NCBI RefSeq assembly: GCF_002868735.1 | Contig: NZ_CP025611.1 | Location: forward strand, 2,102,501 to 2,166,500 | From: Niveispirillum cyanobacteriorum | Lineage (GTDB): Bacteria > Pseudomonadota > Alphaproteobacteria > Azospirillales > Azospirillaceae | DNA: 64,000 bases | Direction: 5' to 3' | Shown: piece by piece, positions 34,878-46,305 of the stretch | Layout: the number at the start of each line of letters is the position of its first letter | How positions within the stretch are numbered: position 1 is the first letter of the stretch | The notes under the pieces: generated by a model | What the model was told of the DNA's origin: nothing | Database searches by the model: none | The model's input: the letters and a program-made list of their open reading frames with translations, nothing else | Position numbers and translations under genes: made by a program

Positions 34878-35651
34878 ATGAACGAAGCCGATTTGCTTTC
34901 CCGCCTTCTTTACCGTGACGGCCTTATGCTGGTGCTGGACAAGCCGGCAGGCATCGCTGTGCATGCGGGACCGGACACGGCCAAGGGCAAGGGCGATAAT
35001 CTGGAGCGGCATTTCGATGTGCTGCGCTTTGGCTTTCCAAAGCCACCATCGCTGGCCCACCGGCTGGACCGCGATACCTCAGGCTGCCTGATCTTAGGCC
35101 GGCACCCCAAGGCGCTGCGCCGGCTGGGCATCCTGTTTCAGGAAGGCAAGGTCGCCAAGACCTACTGGGCCATTGCCCTGGGCCATATAGCCGACAATAG
35201 CGGCAAGATCGATGCCGGCCTGACCAAGGTCAGCGATGCACGGCGCGGCTGGCGCATGGTCATCGACAAGGAGAACGGGCAAGCCTCCGTCACGATCTGG
35301 CGGGTGCGCGGGCGTGGAGAGTTGCCGGGCATCGGCCCTGTCAGTTTCATGGAACTGAACCCCAAGACGGGCCGTACCCATCAGATCCGGGTACATATGC
35401 AGCATCTGGGGCACCCGCTGCTGGGCGACCCGATCTATCTGCCGCCTGGCGGGGCGGGCAAGGTGGGGGACATGCTGCACCTGCATTCCCGCGCCATCAC
35501 GGTGCCCATTCAGGCCACCAAGCCGCCCGTCACCATCACGGCCCCCGTCCCGCCCCATATGCGGGCAGCGCTGGCCGCCTGCGGCTGGGCGGGGGAGGAC
35601 GCAAGCAGTCTCAATCCTTCGGCCACGGCTGTGTCACCAGACCAACCCTGA
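34878..35651 (+). CDS. RluA-family RNA pseudouridine synthase
   Basis: Predicted to isomerise uridine in rRNA or tRNA. The catalytic motif HRLDRDTSGCLILG contains the conserved Asp, and RTHQIRVHMQHLGHPLLGDPIY is the C-terminal signature. No S4 domain is present, and at 257 aa it is like RluA or the YabO group rather than RluC/D. ATG 34878 leads directly into DKPAGIAVHAG; an in-frame start at 34839 would lie inside the upstream terminator. Its 3' end overlaps the convergent monooxygenase gene by 41 nt. Confidence 0.9.
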   Translation: MNEADLLSRLLYRDGLMLVLDKPAGIAVHAGPDTAKGKGDNLERHFDVLRFGFPKPPSLAHRLDRDTSGCLILGRHPKALRRLGILFQEGKVAKTYWAIALGHIADNSGKIDAGLTKVSDARRGWRMVIDKENGQASVTIWRVRGRGELPGIGPVSFMELNPKTGRTHQIRVHMQHLGHPLLGDPIYLPPGGAGKVGDMLHLHSRAITVPIQATKPPVTITAPVPPHMRAALAACGWAGEDASSLNPSATAVSPDQP

Positions 35652-35928
35652 CCACGGCGTCGCCCTGCGCTTCCCGCCATTTGCTCCAGTGCTGAAAATG
35701 CGCCGAGGCGTGATGGCTGCGCACCGCCGCTTCATCGACGAATTCCTCCCAGACATGGAAGATGGCGGGGCCACCCTCCTTCTCCTCGGAAGGGGAGCGG
35801 GCGGCACGGAACAGGATACAGCCCGGCTCCTGCCGGCTATGGCGCAGGTTATGGCCGAAATACTCCATGAACGCGTCCAGATGGGTCAGGGCGACCTCCA
35901 CCCGGATCAAGCGGCCTTCACGCACCAT
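35611..35928 (-). CDS. ABM-domain putative quinol monooxygenase
   Basis: Small (105 aa) dimeric alpha/beta-barrel protein of the antibiotic-biosynthesis-monooxygenase/YgiN type. The pattern GRLIRVEVALTHLDAFMEYF...EPGCILFRAAR...FHVWEEFVDEAAVRSHHASAHFQHW shows the usual His cluster. Substrate unknown; YgiN relatives oxidise quinols or handle reactive aldehydes. Confidence 0.75.
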   Translation of the reverse strand: MVREGRLIRVEVALTHLDAFMEYFGHNLRHSRQEPGCILFRAARSPSEEKEGGPAIFHVWEEFVDEAAVRSHHASAHFQHWSKWREAQGDAVVRVGLVTQPWPKD

Positions 35929-35946
35929 AACGGCTGTCCTCCCGGA

Positions 35947-36441
35947 CTATTCGGTTTCAGGCAGGGATTTGCCGTCAACCTGGACATCTTCCAACGCGAT
36001 ACCGCCCTTGCCGTCGAATCGCACCGCGACATCGACCCGCACCTTGGCATCACGCAACAGCGCCTCCAGCCGGACAGCCCGTTCCTGCGACTGGTAAAGC
36101 CGCAGTTCCCGTCCCGGATCGGCCAGCGGATAGGCGCAGGATGACAGAACGTCCGGGGTGCAGGCCGGTAGGGGGATGAAGCCGGGCCGGCCATCGGCAC
36201 CACCCGGTGTCAGGCAGACGCAATCCCCCGCGCCTGAGCGCCCCGGCTGCAGCCCGGCAATATCCAGCCGCGCCAGCAGATAATGACCGCGCAGCAGGTC
36301 GCGCGGATCAAACCCGGCCAGCCGGACCCGCATCATCGGCTCCGCCGCGCGCAGCAGCGGCAGCGATAAAGCCCAGCCTGCCAGAACCAGGGTCGGCAGA
36401 AGCAACAGGGCCACGCGCAGCAGCATCTCCTTGCGCATCAC
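35947..36441 (-). CDS. GDYXXLXY-domain membrane-anchored protein
   Basis: A 164-residue protein with an N-terminal membrane anchor (5-30) and the GDYXXLXY domain, seen as GFDPRDLLRGHYLLARLDI (His replaces the usual Asp). Three Cys residues lie in the middle. Its start overlaps the DUF2157 gene stop by 4 nt, the usual pairing for this family. Function unknown; the pair is thought to act together at the membrane. Confidence 0.8.
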   Translation of the reverse strand: MMRKEMLLRVALLLLPTLVLAGWALSLPLLRAAEPMMRVRLAGFDPRDLLRGHYLLARLDIAGLQPGRSGAGDCVCLTPGGADGRPGFIPLPACTPDVLSSCAYPLADPGRELRLYQSQERAVRLEALLRDAKVRVDVAVRFDGKGGIALEDVQVDGKSLPETE

Positions 36442-37595
36442 GCCCCCTCCCCCGGCTGCCGTGCGTCACCCCACGCCATGACCCGCCGCGCGGCAAAGGC
36501 CAACCCCAGGAGCACAGCCCCGGCCAGAACCAACCCGAAGCCGGTGGCCAGCAATCCACCCGTGGCATCCAGATAGGCGACAAAGACCCGTACCGCGATT
36601 AATGCAACGGCCAGGCGGAACCAACCCGGTCGTTCCGTCAGCAAGGCCAGCCGGGCCAGCGCGATCCAGTAGAGGCAGAACAGCACTCCCGTCACGATGG
36701 CGGCCAGGGTGCCATCCAGCAGAAAGGGCAAGACCGACAAGGGCGGGGCCAGGGCGAGCAGCCCGCCAAAGGCCAGCCGCACGCCCGTCCGGTCACCCGG
36801 CGACAGGGCATGGGCAGCGGCGATGGCCACCATGCCCACGGCCCCGCCAATGCCGGCATCCCACATCACATCAGGCTCCGGCACCCCGTCGATCAGGGGA
36901 CGCAGCACCAATAGCAGGATGGTCAGCCCGCCGATAAGCGCCGCCACCGCCACCTGCCCCAGATGGCGCGCCCAGACCGCTGGCACCGGCCGGGGCGACA
37001 GCCGCGCCAGATAAAGCAGCGCCAGAAACAGGACCAGAATGCTGGCTGACAGGCGTCTGTCATGCAGCCAATCCCAATGGTCGGACAGCAGGGCACCGGC
37101 CCAGGTGAAAAGGCCCAGGACCCAGACCCAGCGGTTGAGCCCACCGCGTGCCAGGGCCAGTGTAAAGGGGGTGGATAGCAGCAGCCATCCCCCCATCAGG
37201 CCGCTGGCGCTGCCCTGCAACTGAAAACTCTGTCCGATATGCGCGATCAGGGCCAGGGTGGACAGGGATAGCAGCAGCACCCCGCCTTCGACCCGCGTCC
37301 CCGGCCCCTCACGCTCGGCCCAATGCCAGACCAGGCCCCCCAAGACCAGATTGATCAGGATATGCAGGCCCAGGCGCGGGCCGATGGGGATGGCGTCCCA
37401 GTTGGCGGCGATGATGGCGATGATGCCGACACCGATGGTAAACGCCCCTAGCACCGCCAGAGCCAGAGCCAGCGCCAGCTTCGGGTTACCCCGGCTGGCC
37501 TCGAACACGGCGATGCGCGCAGCCTGATCATCGCTGATCAACCCTTCGCGCCGCCAATCGGCCAGCTTCGCGTCCACACCATAACCCCAGCCCAT
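36438..37595 (-). CDS. DUF2157 multi-spanning membrane protein
   Basis: A 385-residue protein with a short soluble N-terminus containing LADWRREGLISDDQAARIAVFEA, the DUF2157 hallmark, followed by about twelve membrane helices. It is translationally coupled to the GDYXXLXY protein. No transport or catalytic motif is visible. Confidence 0.85.
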   Translation of the reverse strand: MGWGYGVDAKLADWRREGLISDDQAARIAVFEASRGNPKLALALALAVLGAFTIGVGIIAIIAANWDAIPIGPRLGLHILINLVLGGLVWHWAEREGPGTRVEGGVLLLSLSTLALIAHIGQSFQLQGSASGLMGGWLLLSTPFTLALARGGLNRWVWVLGLFTWAGALLSDHWDWLHDRRLSASILVLFLALLYLARLSPRPVPAVWARHLGQVAVAALIGGLTILLLVLRPLIDGVPEPDVMWDAGIGGAVGMVAIAAAHALSPGDRTGVRLAFGGLLALAPPLSVLPFLLDGTLAAIVTGVLFCLYWIALARLALLTERPGWFRLAVALIAVRVFVAYLDATGGLLATGFGLVLAGAVLLGLAFAARRVMAWGDARQPGEGA

Positions 37596-37655
37596 TCCAC
37601 CTTTCCCGCAATCACGGCCCCAAGGTGGCGGAAACGGCCACCCGGCACAAGCAGA

Positions 37656-38816
37656 TCAGTCCGGCAGACGCGGCAGCAGGATCAACGTCGCTAGGCCCAC
37701 CGCCTGTACCAAAGCCACCGCCAGGGTCAAGGCCGGCAGGCCGAGAGTGATGAACGGAGCCAGCAGGGCGGTGCCTGCCGACGAAATGCCCGTGATGAAC
37801 AGGATCACCAGGGCCGATGCGCGGTCATCATCGCCGCCCCCCGCCATGATGGCCCGCAGGAAACCCGGCGGCCCGCGCAGGCCCAGCCCAATATTCATGG
37901 GCGCGAACAGCAGCGACAGCATCCAGACCGGCCCGCCGCCCGTCCAGCCGAAGATTAGCAGCAGGATGCCCGACAGAAAGGCCATGGCCGTGCCGATGCT
38001 GATCATGCGTTCGATCCCGAACCGTCGTGCCAGCCCGCCGGCCAGATTGGCGGTTACGGCGAACAGGGTGACGCCGATGGCCTGCATCACCACGAAATCG
38101 CCCATGCTGCCGCTCATGCCAGCGGTGATGGTGACGGGTGCCCCGAATACGAAGATCAGCAGCCCGCCCAGCACCCCGCCATGTGACAGGCCATAGCGCA
38201 GGAAGACGGGATCGCGCAGCAGCCGCCCATAGGAACCGCCCTGCCGCTTCTCCACCCGTCCGCCCGGCAGGATGCCCAGACCCGCCGTCAGGCAGACAAG
38301 CACCAGCAACGCCGCCAGGGCAATGGCCACGAATGGCGCCTGCCATCCCGCCCAGGCGATCAGGGCGGCACCGGCCAGCGGGGCCGCCCCCGGTGCAATG
38401 GCCTCAATCGAACCCAGCAGGGCCAGAGCGCGCATGGCCCCGACTTCATCAAACAGGCGGCGGATGATACCGGGGGCAAAGACGGCGGGGGCAGACCCGG
38501 CCAGCCCCTGCCCGGCACGCAGCACGATCAGCAGATCCAGATCGGTGACCAGCACGGATAGGCCCGACAGGACCCCGAATGCCGCCATGGCGCCCACCAG
38601 CAGAAAGCGCCGGTCAAACCGCGCCGCCAGGGTGCCGAACAGCAGCATCCCCGCCATGGCACCCACCACATAGGCGGCGATCACCAGCTGCGCACGCGCC
38701 GCATCACCCCCTGGCCAGCCGGCCAGCAGCGGCAGCGCCGGCAGGACCAGATCGATCCCCGCAAGCCCCAGAAGGGTGCCCATGACCAGCAAGGCGCAGA
38801 TCAGCATCCGCGTCAT
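37656..38816 (-). CDS. MFS transporter, Bcr/CflA-like drug efflux
   Basis: Major facilitator protein of 386 aa with 12 predicted helices. The motif A-like loop GTLAARFDRRFLLVGAM follows helix 2 and the second-half counterpart is GLARRFGIERM. The pattern is closest to the Bcr/CflA H+-antiporter group of multidrug exporters. Substrate not predictable. It is divergent from an HPP-family gene, across a region with repeated half-sites. Confidence 0.82.
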   Translation of the reverse strand: MTRMLICALLVMGTLLGLAGIDLVLPALPLLAGWPGGDAARAQLVIAAYVVGAMAGMLLFGTLAARFDRRFLLVGAMAAFGVLSGLSVLVTDLDLLIVLRAGQGLAGSAPAVFAPGIIRRLFDEVGAMRALALLGSIEAIAPGAAPLAGAALIAWAGWQAPFVAIALAALLVLVCLTAGLGILPGGRVEKRQGGSYGRLLRDPVFLRYGLSHGGVLGGLLIFVFGAPVTITAGMSGSMGDFVVMQAIGVTLFAVTANLAGGLARRFGIERMISIGTAMAFLSGILLLIFGWTGGGPVWMLSLLFAPMNIGLGLRGPPGFLRAIMAGGGDDDRASALVILFITGISSAGTALLAPFITLGLPALTLAVALVQAVGLATLILLPRLPD

Positions 38817-38854
38817 AGCCCAATTTCCTCTCTCCCAAAGCCCCCGTCGAATAA

Positions 38855-38879
38855 ATCCGAAATCGGATCAGTTCCGATA
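38855..38879. promoter_or_regulatory. Repeated ATCCGA/TCGGAT half-sites between MFS and HPP genes
   Basis: ATCCGA-AA-TCGGAT (38855-38868) is a perfect palindrome, and ATCGGA...TCCGAT (38862-38879) overlaps it, giving three related half-sites in 25 nt. They lie 40-60 nt before the MFS start. This may be an operator; no regulator gene is adjacent. Confidence 0.35.
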
Positions 38880-38996
38880 GGGCACATTCTGAACCACAGG
38901 CATGCGTGGTGATCAATCGAGCGACACGATAGAGATTGATTGCAAATTGTGCGATCTCGGGTCAGAAAACAGGCATCTATTGCACAGGATTTGCCC

Positions 38997-39509
38997 ATGC
39001 CGCGTCACCTGCTGGTCCGTCATGAAGCCCGCCACCCGCATCTGGCCGCCCATGTGAAGGCGGGTCTGGGGGCGGCGGTGACCATCGCGGCGGCGGGCTG
39101 GCTGGCCGGGGTGACGCATCTGCCGCTGCTGCTGGCGCCGTTCGGGGCCAGCGCCGTCCTGTTGTTCGCGCAGGCCGCCAGCCCGCTGGCACAGCCGGTG
39201 AACGTCATCGGTGGTTATCTGCTGGCCGGTCTGGTCACTCTGCTGGCCCATATGGCCCTGCCCGCCGACTGGTGGGTGGTGGGTCTGACGGTGGGAGCCG
39301 CCATCACCATGATGTCACTGGCCCGCCTGACCCATCCACCGGCGGGCGCCATGCCCGTGGTGGTAGCGGGATCAACCACCATGCCGGCCCTGGAGTTGCT
39401 GGCCATTGCGGTGGCCGGGGCCGCGGTTATGACCACCTACGCGGCCCTGCATCACCGTCTGCCGCCGCGTTTCGACTATCCCAAGCGCCCGGCCCCTGTC
39501 GTGAGCTGA
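38997..39509 (+). CDS. HPP-family membrane protein
   Basis: Integral membrane protein of about 170 aa with about four helices and the family-naming motif HPP in LTHPPAGAMPV. Plant and cyanobacterial HPP members are linked to nitrite transport, but most bacterial ones are uncharacterised. ATG 38997 is chosen over 38940 because AGGA precedes it and the protein then begins directly before the first conserved block. Confidence 0.82.
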   Translation: MPRHLLVRHEARHPHLAAHVKAGLGAAVTIAAAGWLAGVTHLPLLLAPFGASAVLLFAQAASPLAQPVNVIGGYLLAGLVTLLAHMALPADWWVVGLTVGAAITMMSLARLTHPPAGAMPVVVAGSTTMPALELLAIAVAGAAVMTTYAALHHRLPPRFDYPKRPAPVVS

Positions 39510-39642
39510 GGCATTTTGCCGGGTCGCACCCTGTCCATCAGACAGTGGTCCGATCCATGCAGCAAACCCCTGTTATGTCCGATGTCTTATGCTATGGTAG
39601 CGCCCCTTCCGGCCCTTGGCCGGGGGATTGGAAGAACATTGT

Positions 39643-39660
39643 CGTCCCCTTTCGGGGGAC
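39643..39660. other. GC-rich hairpin in the hpp-dnaN gap
   Basis: GTCCCC and GGGGAC pair around a TTTCG-type loop, 20 nt before the dnaN start. It could be the end of the HPP transcript or part of the dnaN leader. Confidence 0.35.
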
Positions 39661-39679
39661 CTAGCCGACCGGAACCAGG

Positions 39680-40798
39680 ATGAAGATCATCATCGAACGT
39701 GCCGCCCTGCTTCGCTCCCTCGGGCATGTGCAGAGCATTGTCGAACGGCGCAATACCATTCCGGTCCTGTCCAATGTCCTGTTGAACGCGGCCAATGGCG
39801 AATTATCGCTGACCGCCACCGACATGGACCTGGAGATTGTGGAAAGCGTGCCGGCGGAAATCGCCACGCCCGGTTCGGCAACCGCCCCCGCCCACACCCT
39901 GTACGACATCGCCCGCAAGCTGCCCGATGGCAGCCAGGTGGAGCTGGATGCGACGGGTGACGTGCTGACCCTGCGGTCGGGCCGCTCGCATTTCAAGCTG
40001 GGCACCCTGCCCATTGATGACTTCCCGCAGATGGCCCAGGGCGATCTAGCCCACAGCTTCACCCTGACGGTGAGCGAACTGAAGGCCCTGATCGACCGCA
40101 CCAAGTTCGCCATCAGCACCGAGGAAACCCGGTATTATCTGAACGGCATTTATGTGCATGCGACCAAGCCGAAGGGCGGCGACGCCCCGGCCCTGCGCGC
40201 CGTGGCCACCGATGGTCACCGTCTGGCCCGCGTGGAAGTGCCGCTGCCCGAGGGGGCGTCCGCCATCCCCGGCGTGATTGTGCCGCGCAAGACCGTTCTG
40301 GAAGTGCGCAAGCTTCTGGACGAGGTCGCGGGCAGCATCGATGTGCAATTGTCGGAAACCAAGGTTCGGTTTGCCTTTGACAATGTCGTCCTGACCAGCA
40401 AGCTGATCGACGGCACCTTCCCGGATTATGAGCGCGTGATCCCCGCCGGCAATGACAAGGTGCTGGAGGTCAACTCCAAGTCCTTCGCCGCCGCCGTGGA
40501 CCGCGTCGCCACCATTTCGACCGAGAAGTCGCGCGCCGTGAAGCTGTCGCTGGGCCGTGACCTGCTGACCCTGTCGGCCAGTTCCGCCGATGCCGGTTCG
40601 GCCACGGAAGAGCTGGAAATCGCATACGACAACACGCCCCTGGAAATCGGCTTCAACAGCCGTTACCTGCTGGACATTACCGGCCAGATCGAAAGCGGCA
40701 CTGCGCGTTTCCAGATGGCCGATGGCGGGTCCCCCACCATCGTCCGCGACGCCCAGGACGCTACGGCGCTCTATGTGCTGATGCCGATGCGCGTATGA
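39680..40798 (+). CDS. dnaN: DNA polymerase III beta subunit (sliding clamp)
   Basis: Ring-shaped processivity clamp. The three repeated clamp domains are present across 372 aa: MKIIIERAALLRSLGHVQSI at the start, the KFAISTEETRYYLNGIY element in domain 2, and the YVLMPMRV C-terminus that forms the peptide-binding pocket. dnaA is not adjacent, as in many alphaproteobacteria. A terminator follows, so it is not simply co-transcribed with recF. Confidence 0.98.
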   Translation: MKIIIERAALLRSLGHVQSIVERRNTIPVLSNVLLNAANGELSLTATDMDLEIVESVPAEIATPGSATAPAHTLYDIARKLPDGSQVELDATGDVLTLRSGRSHFKLGTLPIDDFPQMAQGDLAHSFTLTVSELKALIDRTKFAISTEETRYYLNGIYVHATKPKGGDAPALRAVATDGHRLARVEVPLPEGASAIPGVIVPRKTVLEVRKLLDEVAGSIDVQLSETKVRFAFDNVVLTSKLIDGTFPDYERVIPAGNDKVLEVNSKSFAAAVDRVATISTEKSRAVKLSLGRDLLTLSASSADAGSATEELEIAYDNTPLEIGFNSRYLLDITGQIESGTARFQMADGGSPTIVRDAQDATALYVLMPMRV

Positions 40799-40823
40799 GG
40801 ATAGTTGTGGTTTGAGTTTGTGG

Positions 40824-40855
40824 AACGCCCTGGCCGGGAAACCGGTCGGGGCGTT
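40824..40855 (+). terminator. dnaN terminator
   Basis: AACGCCC and GGGCGTT (40824-40830 with 40849-40855) flank an inner CCGG-GAAA-CCGG hairpin, with only wobble pairs between. TTCTGTTT follows. Confidence 0.8.
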
Positions 40856-40932
40856 CTGTTTAGGGCTGGAGCTTGCGCGGGGCACCGCTTTGCGTCACGC
40901 TGTTCAGGTGTTGATGATGGGGATAACGCCGG

Positions 40933-41166
40933 ATGGTACACCGGGCAATCATAGGGGAAGACCGCGCCTGGACGCGCAACATACGCCCTTATCTGCTTGG
41001 CACGCTGGCAGCAATGGCCTACTGGGGCGGTTGCATCGGAGTATTGTGGGATACGCGTCCCGACACCCTGCTTGTCCCTTACTTATGCGTTTTCAGAACC
41101 GAAATCATTGAAGAGCTCATGTACCCACCACCGCCTCAACCCAGGACCAGGGGCATGCCTGAATAG
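40933..41166 (+). CDS. Small putative membrane protein between dnaN and recF
   Basis: A 77-residue open frame with one clear membrane helix (YLLGTLAAMAYWGGCIGVLW, about 19-39) and a Pro-rich C-terminus (PPPPQPRTRGMPE). No family is recognised. Its third codon positions are clearly less G/C-rich than neighbouring genes, and the ribosome site is weak, so it may be recent, transferred or non-coding. Confidence 0.4.
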   Translation: MVHRAIIGEDRAWTRNIRPYLLGTLAAMAYWGGCIGVLWDTRPDTLLVPYLCVFRTEIIEELMYPPPPQPRTRGMPE

Positions 41167-41229
41167 TGGCAATGAATTCCAGCGTTGAGTGGACATCATT
41201 CTGCAACCGACCCGAACTGCCCCCATCTG

Positions 41230-42393
41230 ATGCACCCGCCCCCCACCCTGGCCGTCACCCGTCTGACGGTGACCCGGTTCCGTTCCTATGCCAGCGCGCG
41301 GCTTGAATGCGATGCGCGGCCTGTCGTGCTGACGGGGGAAAACGGGGCGGGCAAGACCAATATCCTGGAAGCGGTCAGCTTCCTGGCCCCCGGCCGCGGC
41401 ATGCGCCGGGCCAAGCTGTCGGAGATTGAGCGCATCGGCGACAGTTCGGCGGCGGAATGGACGGGCGGGCCGGGTTGGGCCATCGCGGCGTCGGTCACCA
41501 CCCCCTTGGGCCCGGTGGAGATCGGCACGGGCCGTGACCCGGCGGGCGGGGAAAGCGAGCGCCGTCTGGTCCATATCGATGGCCGCCCGGCCAAGGGCCA
41601 GATTGCGCTGGCCGAGCATGTCTCCGTCGTCTGGCTGACGCCGCAGATGGACCGGCTGTTCCTGGAAGGGGCGGCGGGGCGGCGGCGGTTCCTGGACCGG
41701 CTGGTCTTTGGGTTTGACAGCGGTCATGCCGGACGCCTGACCAAATACGAAAACGCCTTGCGCGAACGCGCCCGCATCCTGCGTGACGGCCCGGTCGATC
41801 CCGCCTGGCTGTCCAGTCTGGAAAGCCAGATGGCGGAAACCGGTATTGCCGTGGCCGCCGCCCGCGCCGATATGGCCGCCCGGCTGGAGGCAGCGGCGGC
41901 GCAAGGGGTGGGTCCCTTCCCGGCCCCCGGCATCGCCATTGTCGGGGCCGTCGACGCCATGCTGGCTGGCCGCCCCGCGCTGGAGGCCGAGGAGGCCTTC
42001 CGCAAGGCACTGGCCGAGGGTCGGCGGGCCGATGCGGCGGCGGGCGGGGCCACCATCGGGCCGCACCGGTCCGACCTTGCCGTCACCTACCGCGCCAAGG
42101 ACATGCCCGCCGAACTGGGCAGTACCGGCGAACAGAAGGCGCTGCTGATCGCCATCGTGCTGGCCAATGCCCGTCTGATGCGGGCAGAGACGGGAACCGC
42201 CCCGCTGCTGTTGCTGGATGAGGTGGCGGCCCATCTGGATGAGGGCCGGCGGCAGGCGCTTTTCGATGAGATTCTGGCCACCGGCAGCCAGGCCTGGATG
42301 ACCGGCACCGATGCCGGTATCTTTCGCCCGCTGGGTGCGTCGGCCACCCATGTTTCGGTTGCACAATCGCGATTGTGCCATGCGGAATTTTAG
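41230..42393 (+). CDS. recF: DNA replication and repair protein RecF
   Basis: SMC-like ATPase that loads RecA at gaps together with RecO and RecR. Walker A GENGAGKTN is at 36-44; the signature region and LLLDEVAAHLDEGRR Walker B/D-loop are near the C-terminus. Length 387 aa. ATG 41230 is chosen over in-frame 41185, since the first conserved block starts at residue 9. It precedes gyrB as in many bacteria. Confidence 0.96.
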   Translation: MHPPPTLAVTRLTVTRFRSYASARLECDARPVVLTGENGAGKTNILEAVSFLAPGRGMRRAKLSEIERIGDSSAAEWTGGPGWAIAASVTTPLGPVEIGTGRDPAGGESERRLVHIDGRPAKGQIALAEHVSVVWLTPQMDRLFLEGAAGRRRFLDRLVFGFDSGHAGRLTKYENALRERARILRDGPVDPAWLSSLESQMAETGIAVAAARADMAARLEAAAAQGVGPFPAPGIAIVGAVDAMLAGRPALEAEEAFRKALAEGRRADAAAGGATIGPHRSDLAVTYRAKDMPAELGSTGEQKALLIAIVLANARLMRAETGTAPLLLLDEVAAHLDEGRRQALFDEILATGSQAWMTGTDAGIFRPLGASATHVSVAQSRLCHAEF

Positions 42394-45003
<2,610 letters not shown>

Positions 45004-45009
45004 TGATGA

Positions 45010-45039
45010 AAGGGCGGGGCTGGCAACATCCCCGCCCTT
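45010..45039 (+). terminator. gyrB terminator
   Basis: AAGGGCGGGG and CCCCGCCCTT form a perfect 10-bp stem with a 10-nt loop; CTGCTTTTT follows. It lies 6 nt past the gyrB stop. Confidence 0.9.
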
Positions 45040-45084
45040 CTGCTTTTTGCTGCTGCTCTCTCGCACCTTGGCAACTGACCGACC

Positions 45085-46179
45085 ATGCTGTCCCTGCTCT
45101 ATCGCTGGTTCCGCTCCCCCCGGTCACACCTGCGTGAGGTGACGCTGGGTCGGCGTTTGGGCACGCTGGTGCTCTGGGTGGCCGCCGTCTGTGCGGCCCA
45201 TGTCAGCGCCATGATGGTGCTGGAAGGGATGGCGCTGCGCGACGCGCTGTGGCTGACCGCCACCACTATCGTGACCGTCGGCTATGGCGACCTGTTCGCG
45301 AAGACCGATGGCGGGCGACTGGCCACGGTCGGCTTCATGTATGTCGGCGGCATTTTCGTGGTGGCTAGTCTGGTTTCGGCCCTGGTCGACTGGCGCATGG
45401 ATCAACAGGAACGCAAGGCAAACGGGACCTGGGGGTGGAAATTGTCGAACCATCTGCTGCTGATTGGGGAACCCAGCGGCGACGCGGTCCAGCATATCTG
45501 CCGTCTGGTCGATCAGGTCCGCGCGCATGAGGATTGGCGCGACACGCCCGTCCTGCTGCTGACCCGCACATTCGAAGCCACACGCCTGCCGACGACACTG
45601 GTCGATCGGGGGGTGGTGCATGTCACGGGCGTTGCGGCTGATGCCACGGCGCTTGCCCATGCTGCGCCTGACCGGGCGCGGACCTCCCTGGTCTTTTCCA
45701 GCTCCGAAACCGACCGGGAGGCGACGGCCCGGGTGCTGGACACCGTCCTGCGCCTGCGGGAAGCGGGACAGACAACCGCCATCGTGGCTGAATGCGTGGA
45801 TGTGGCCGACTATGACCGTTTAGCGCGTCTGGGCGCGGCGCAGCCCATCCGTGTCATGCACGGCTATCCCGAAGTGGCGGCGCGCGCCATTGTCAGCCCT
45901 GGGTCCGAAGCGCTGATCGAACAGCTTTTCACGGCAGAAGGCGACGAATGCCGCCGTATCGACCTACCCCGCGTGTGGGAAGGAACTTGGCTGGACCTGT
46001 TGACACGCATCGCTGGGGCGGGCATCGGCACCCCCATCGGCTATCTCTGCGGCGATACGGGTTCGGTGCTGGCCAATCCGGTGGGACGATCCATCCGCGC
46101 CAAGGCCCTGTTCCTGATCGTGGGCGATGACCGGCAGGTCAATGCCGCCCGGGACACGATACACGCCCTGTCACTGTGA
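45085..46179 (+). CDS. Two-TM potassium channel with TrkA-N/RCK-type domain
   Basis: K+-selective channel. Two membrane helices (about 25-45 and 80-100) flank the selectivity filter TVGYGD at 64-69. The cytosolic remainder (about 115-364) is a tandem nucleotide-binding RCK-like region resembling Kch or GsuK-type ligand gates, though the GxGxxG motif is degenerate (LLIGEPSGDA). Tetramer formation is expected. Alone in its transcription unit. Confidence 0.88.
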   Translation: MLSLLYRWFRSPRSHLREVTLGRRLGTLVLWVAAVCAAHVSAMMVLEGMALRDALWLTATTIVTVGYGDLFAKTDGGRLATVGFMYVGGIFVVASLVSALVDWRMDQQERKANGTWGWKLSNHLLLIGEPSGDAVQHICRLVDQVRAHEDWRDTPVLLLTRTFEATRLPTTLVDRGVVHVTGVAADATALAHAAPDRARTSLVFSSSETDREATARVLDTVLRLREAGQTTAIVAECVDVADYDRLARLGAAQPIRVMHGYPEVAARAIVSPGSEALIEQLFTAEGDECRRIDLPRVWEGTWLDLLTRIAGAGIGTPIGYLCGDTGSVLANPVGRSIRAKALFLIVGDDRQVNAARDTIHALSL

Positions 46180-46305
46180 CGGCGCATCGCCGGCCTCGAC
46201 TGTCAAAACGATGGCAAGATGGATGCATTCCGCCACATCTGCCACTTCAATCCGGCGGTCCTTCCCGGCACAATCGCGGCAACCATTCTTCAAGGGACCG
46301 CCGTC

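Noticed and set aside
39510-39679. Replication origin next to dnaN
   Set aside because: No DnaA-box cluster or AT-rich unwinding stretch; dnaA is absent. Alphaproteobacterial dnaN is often far from oriC.
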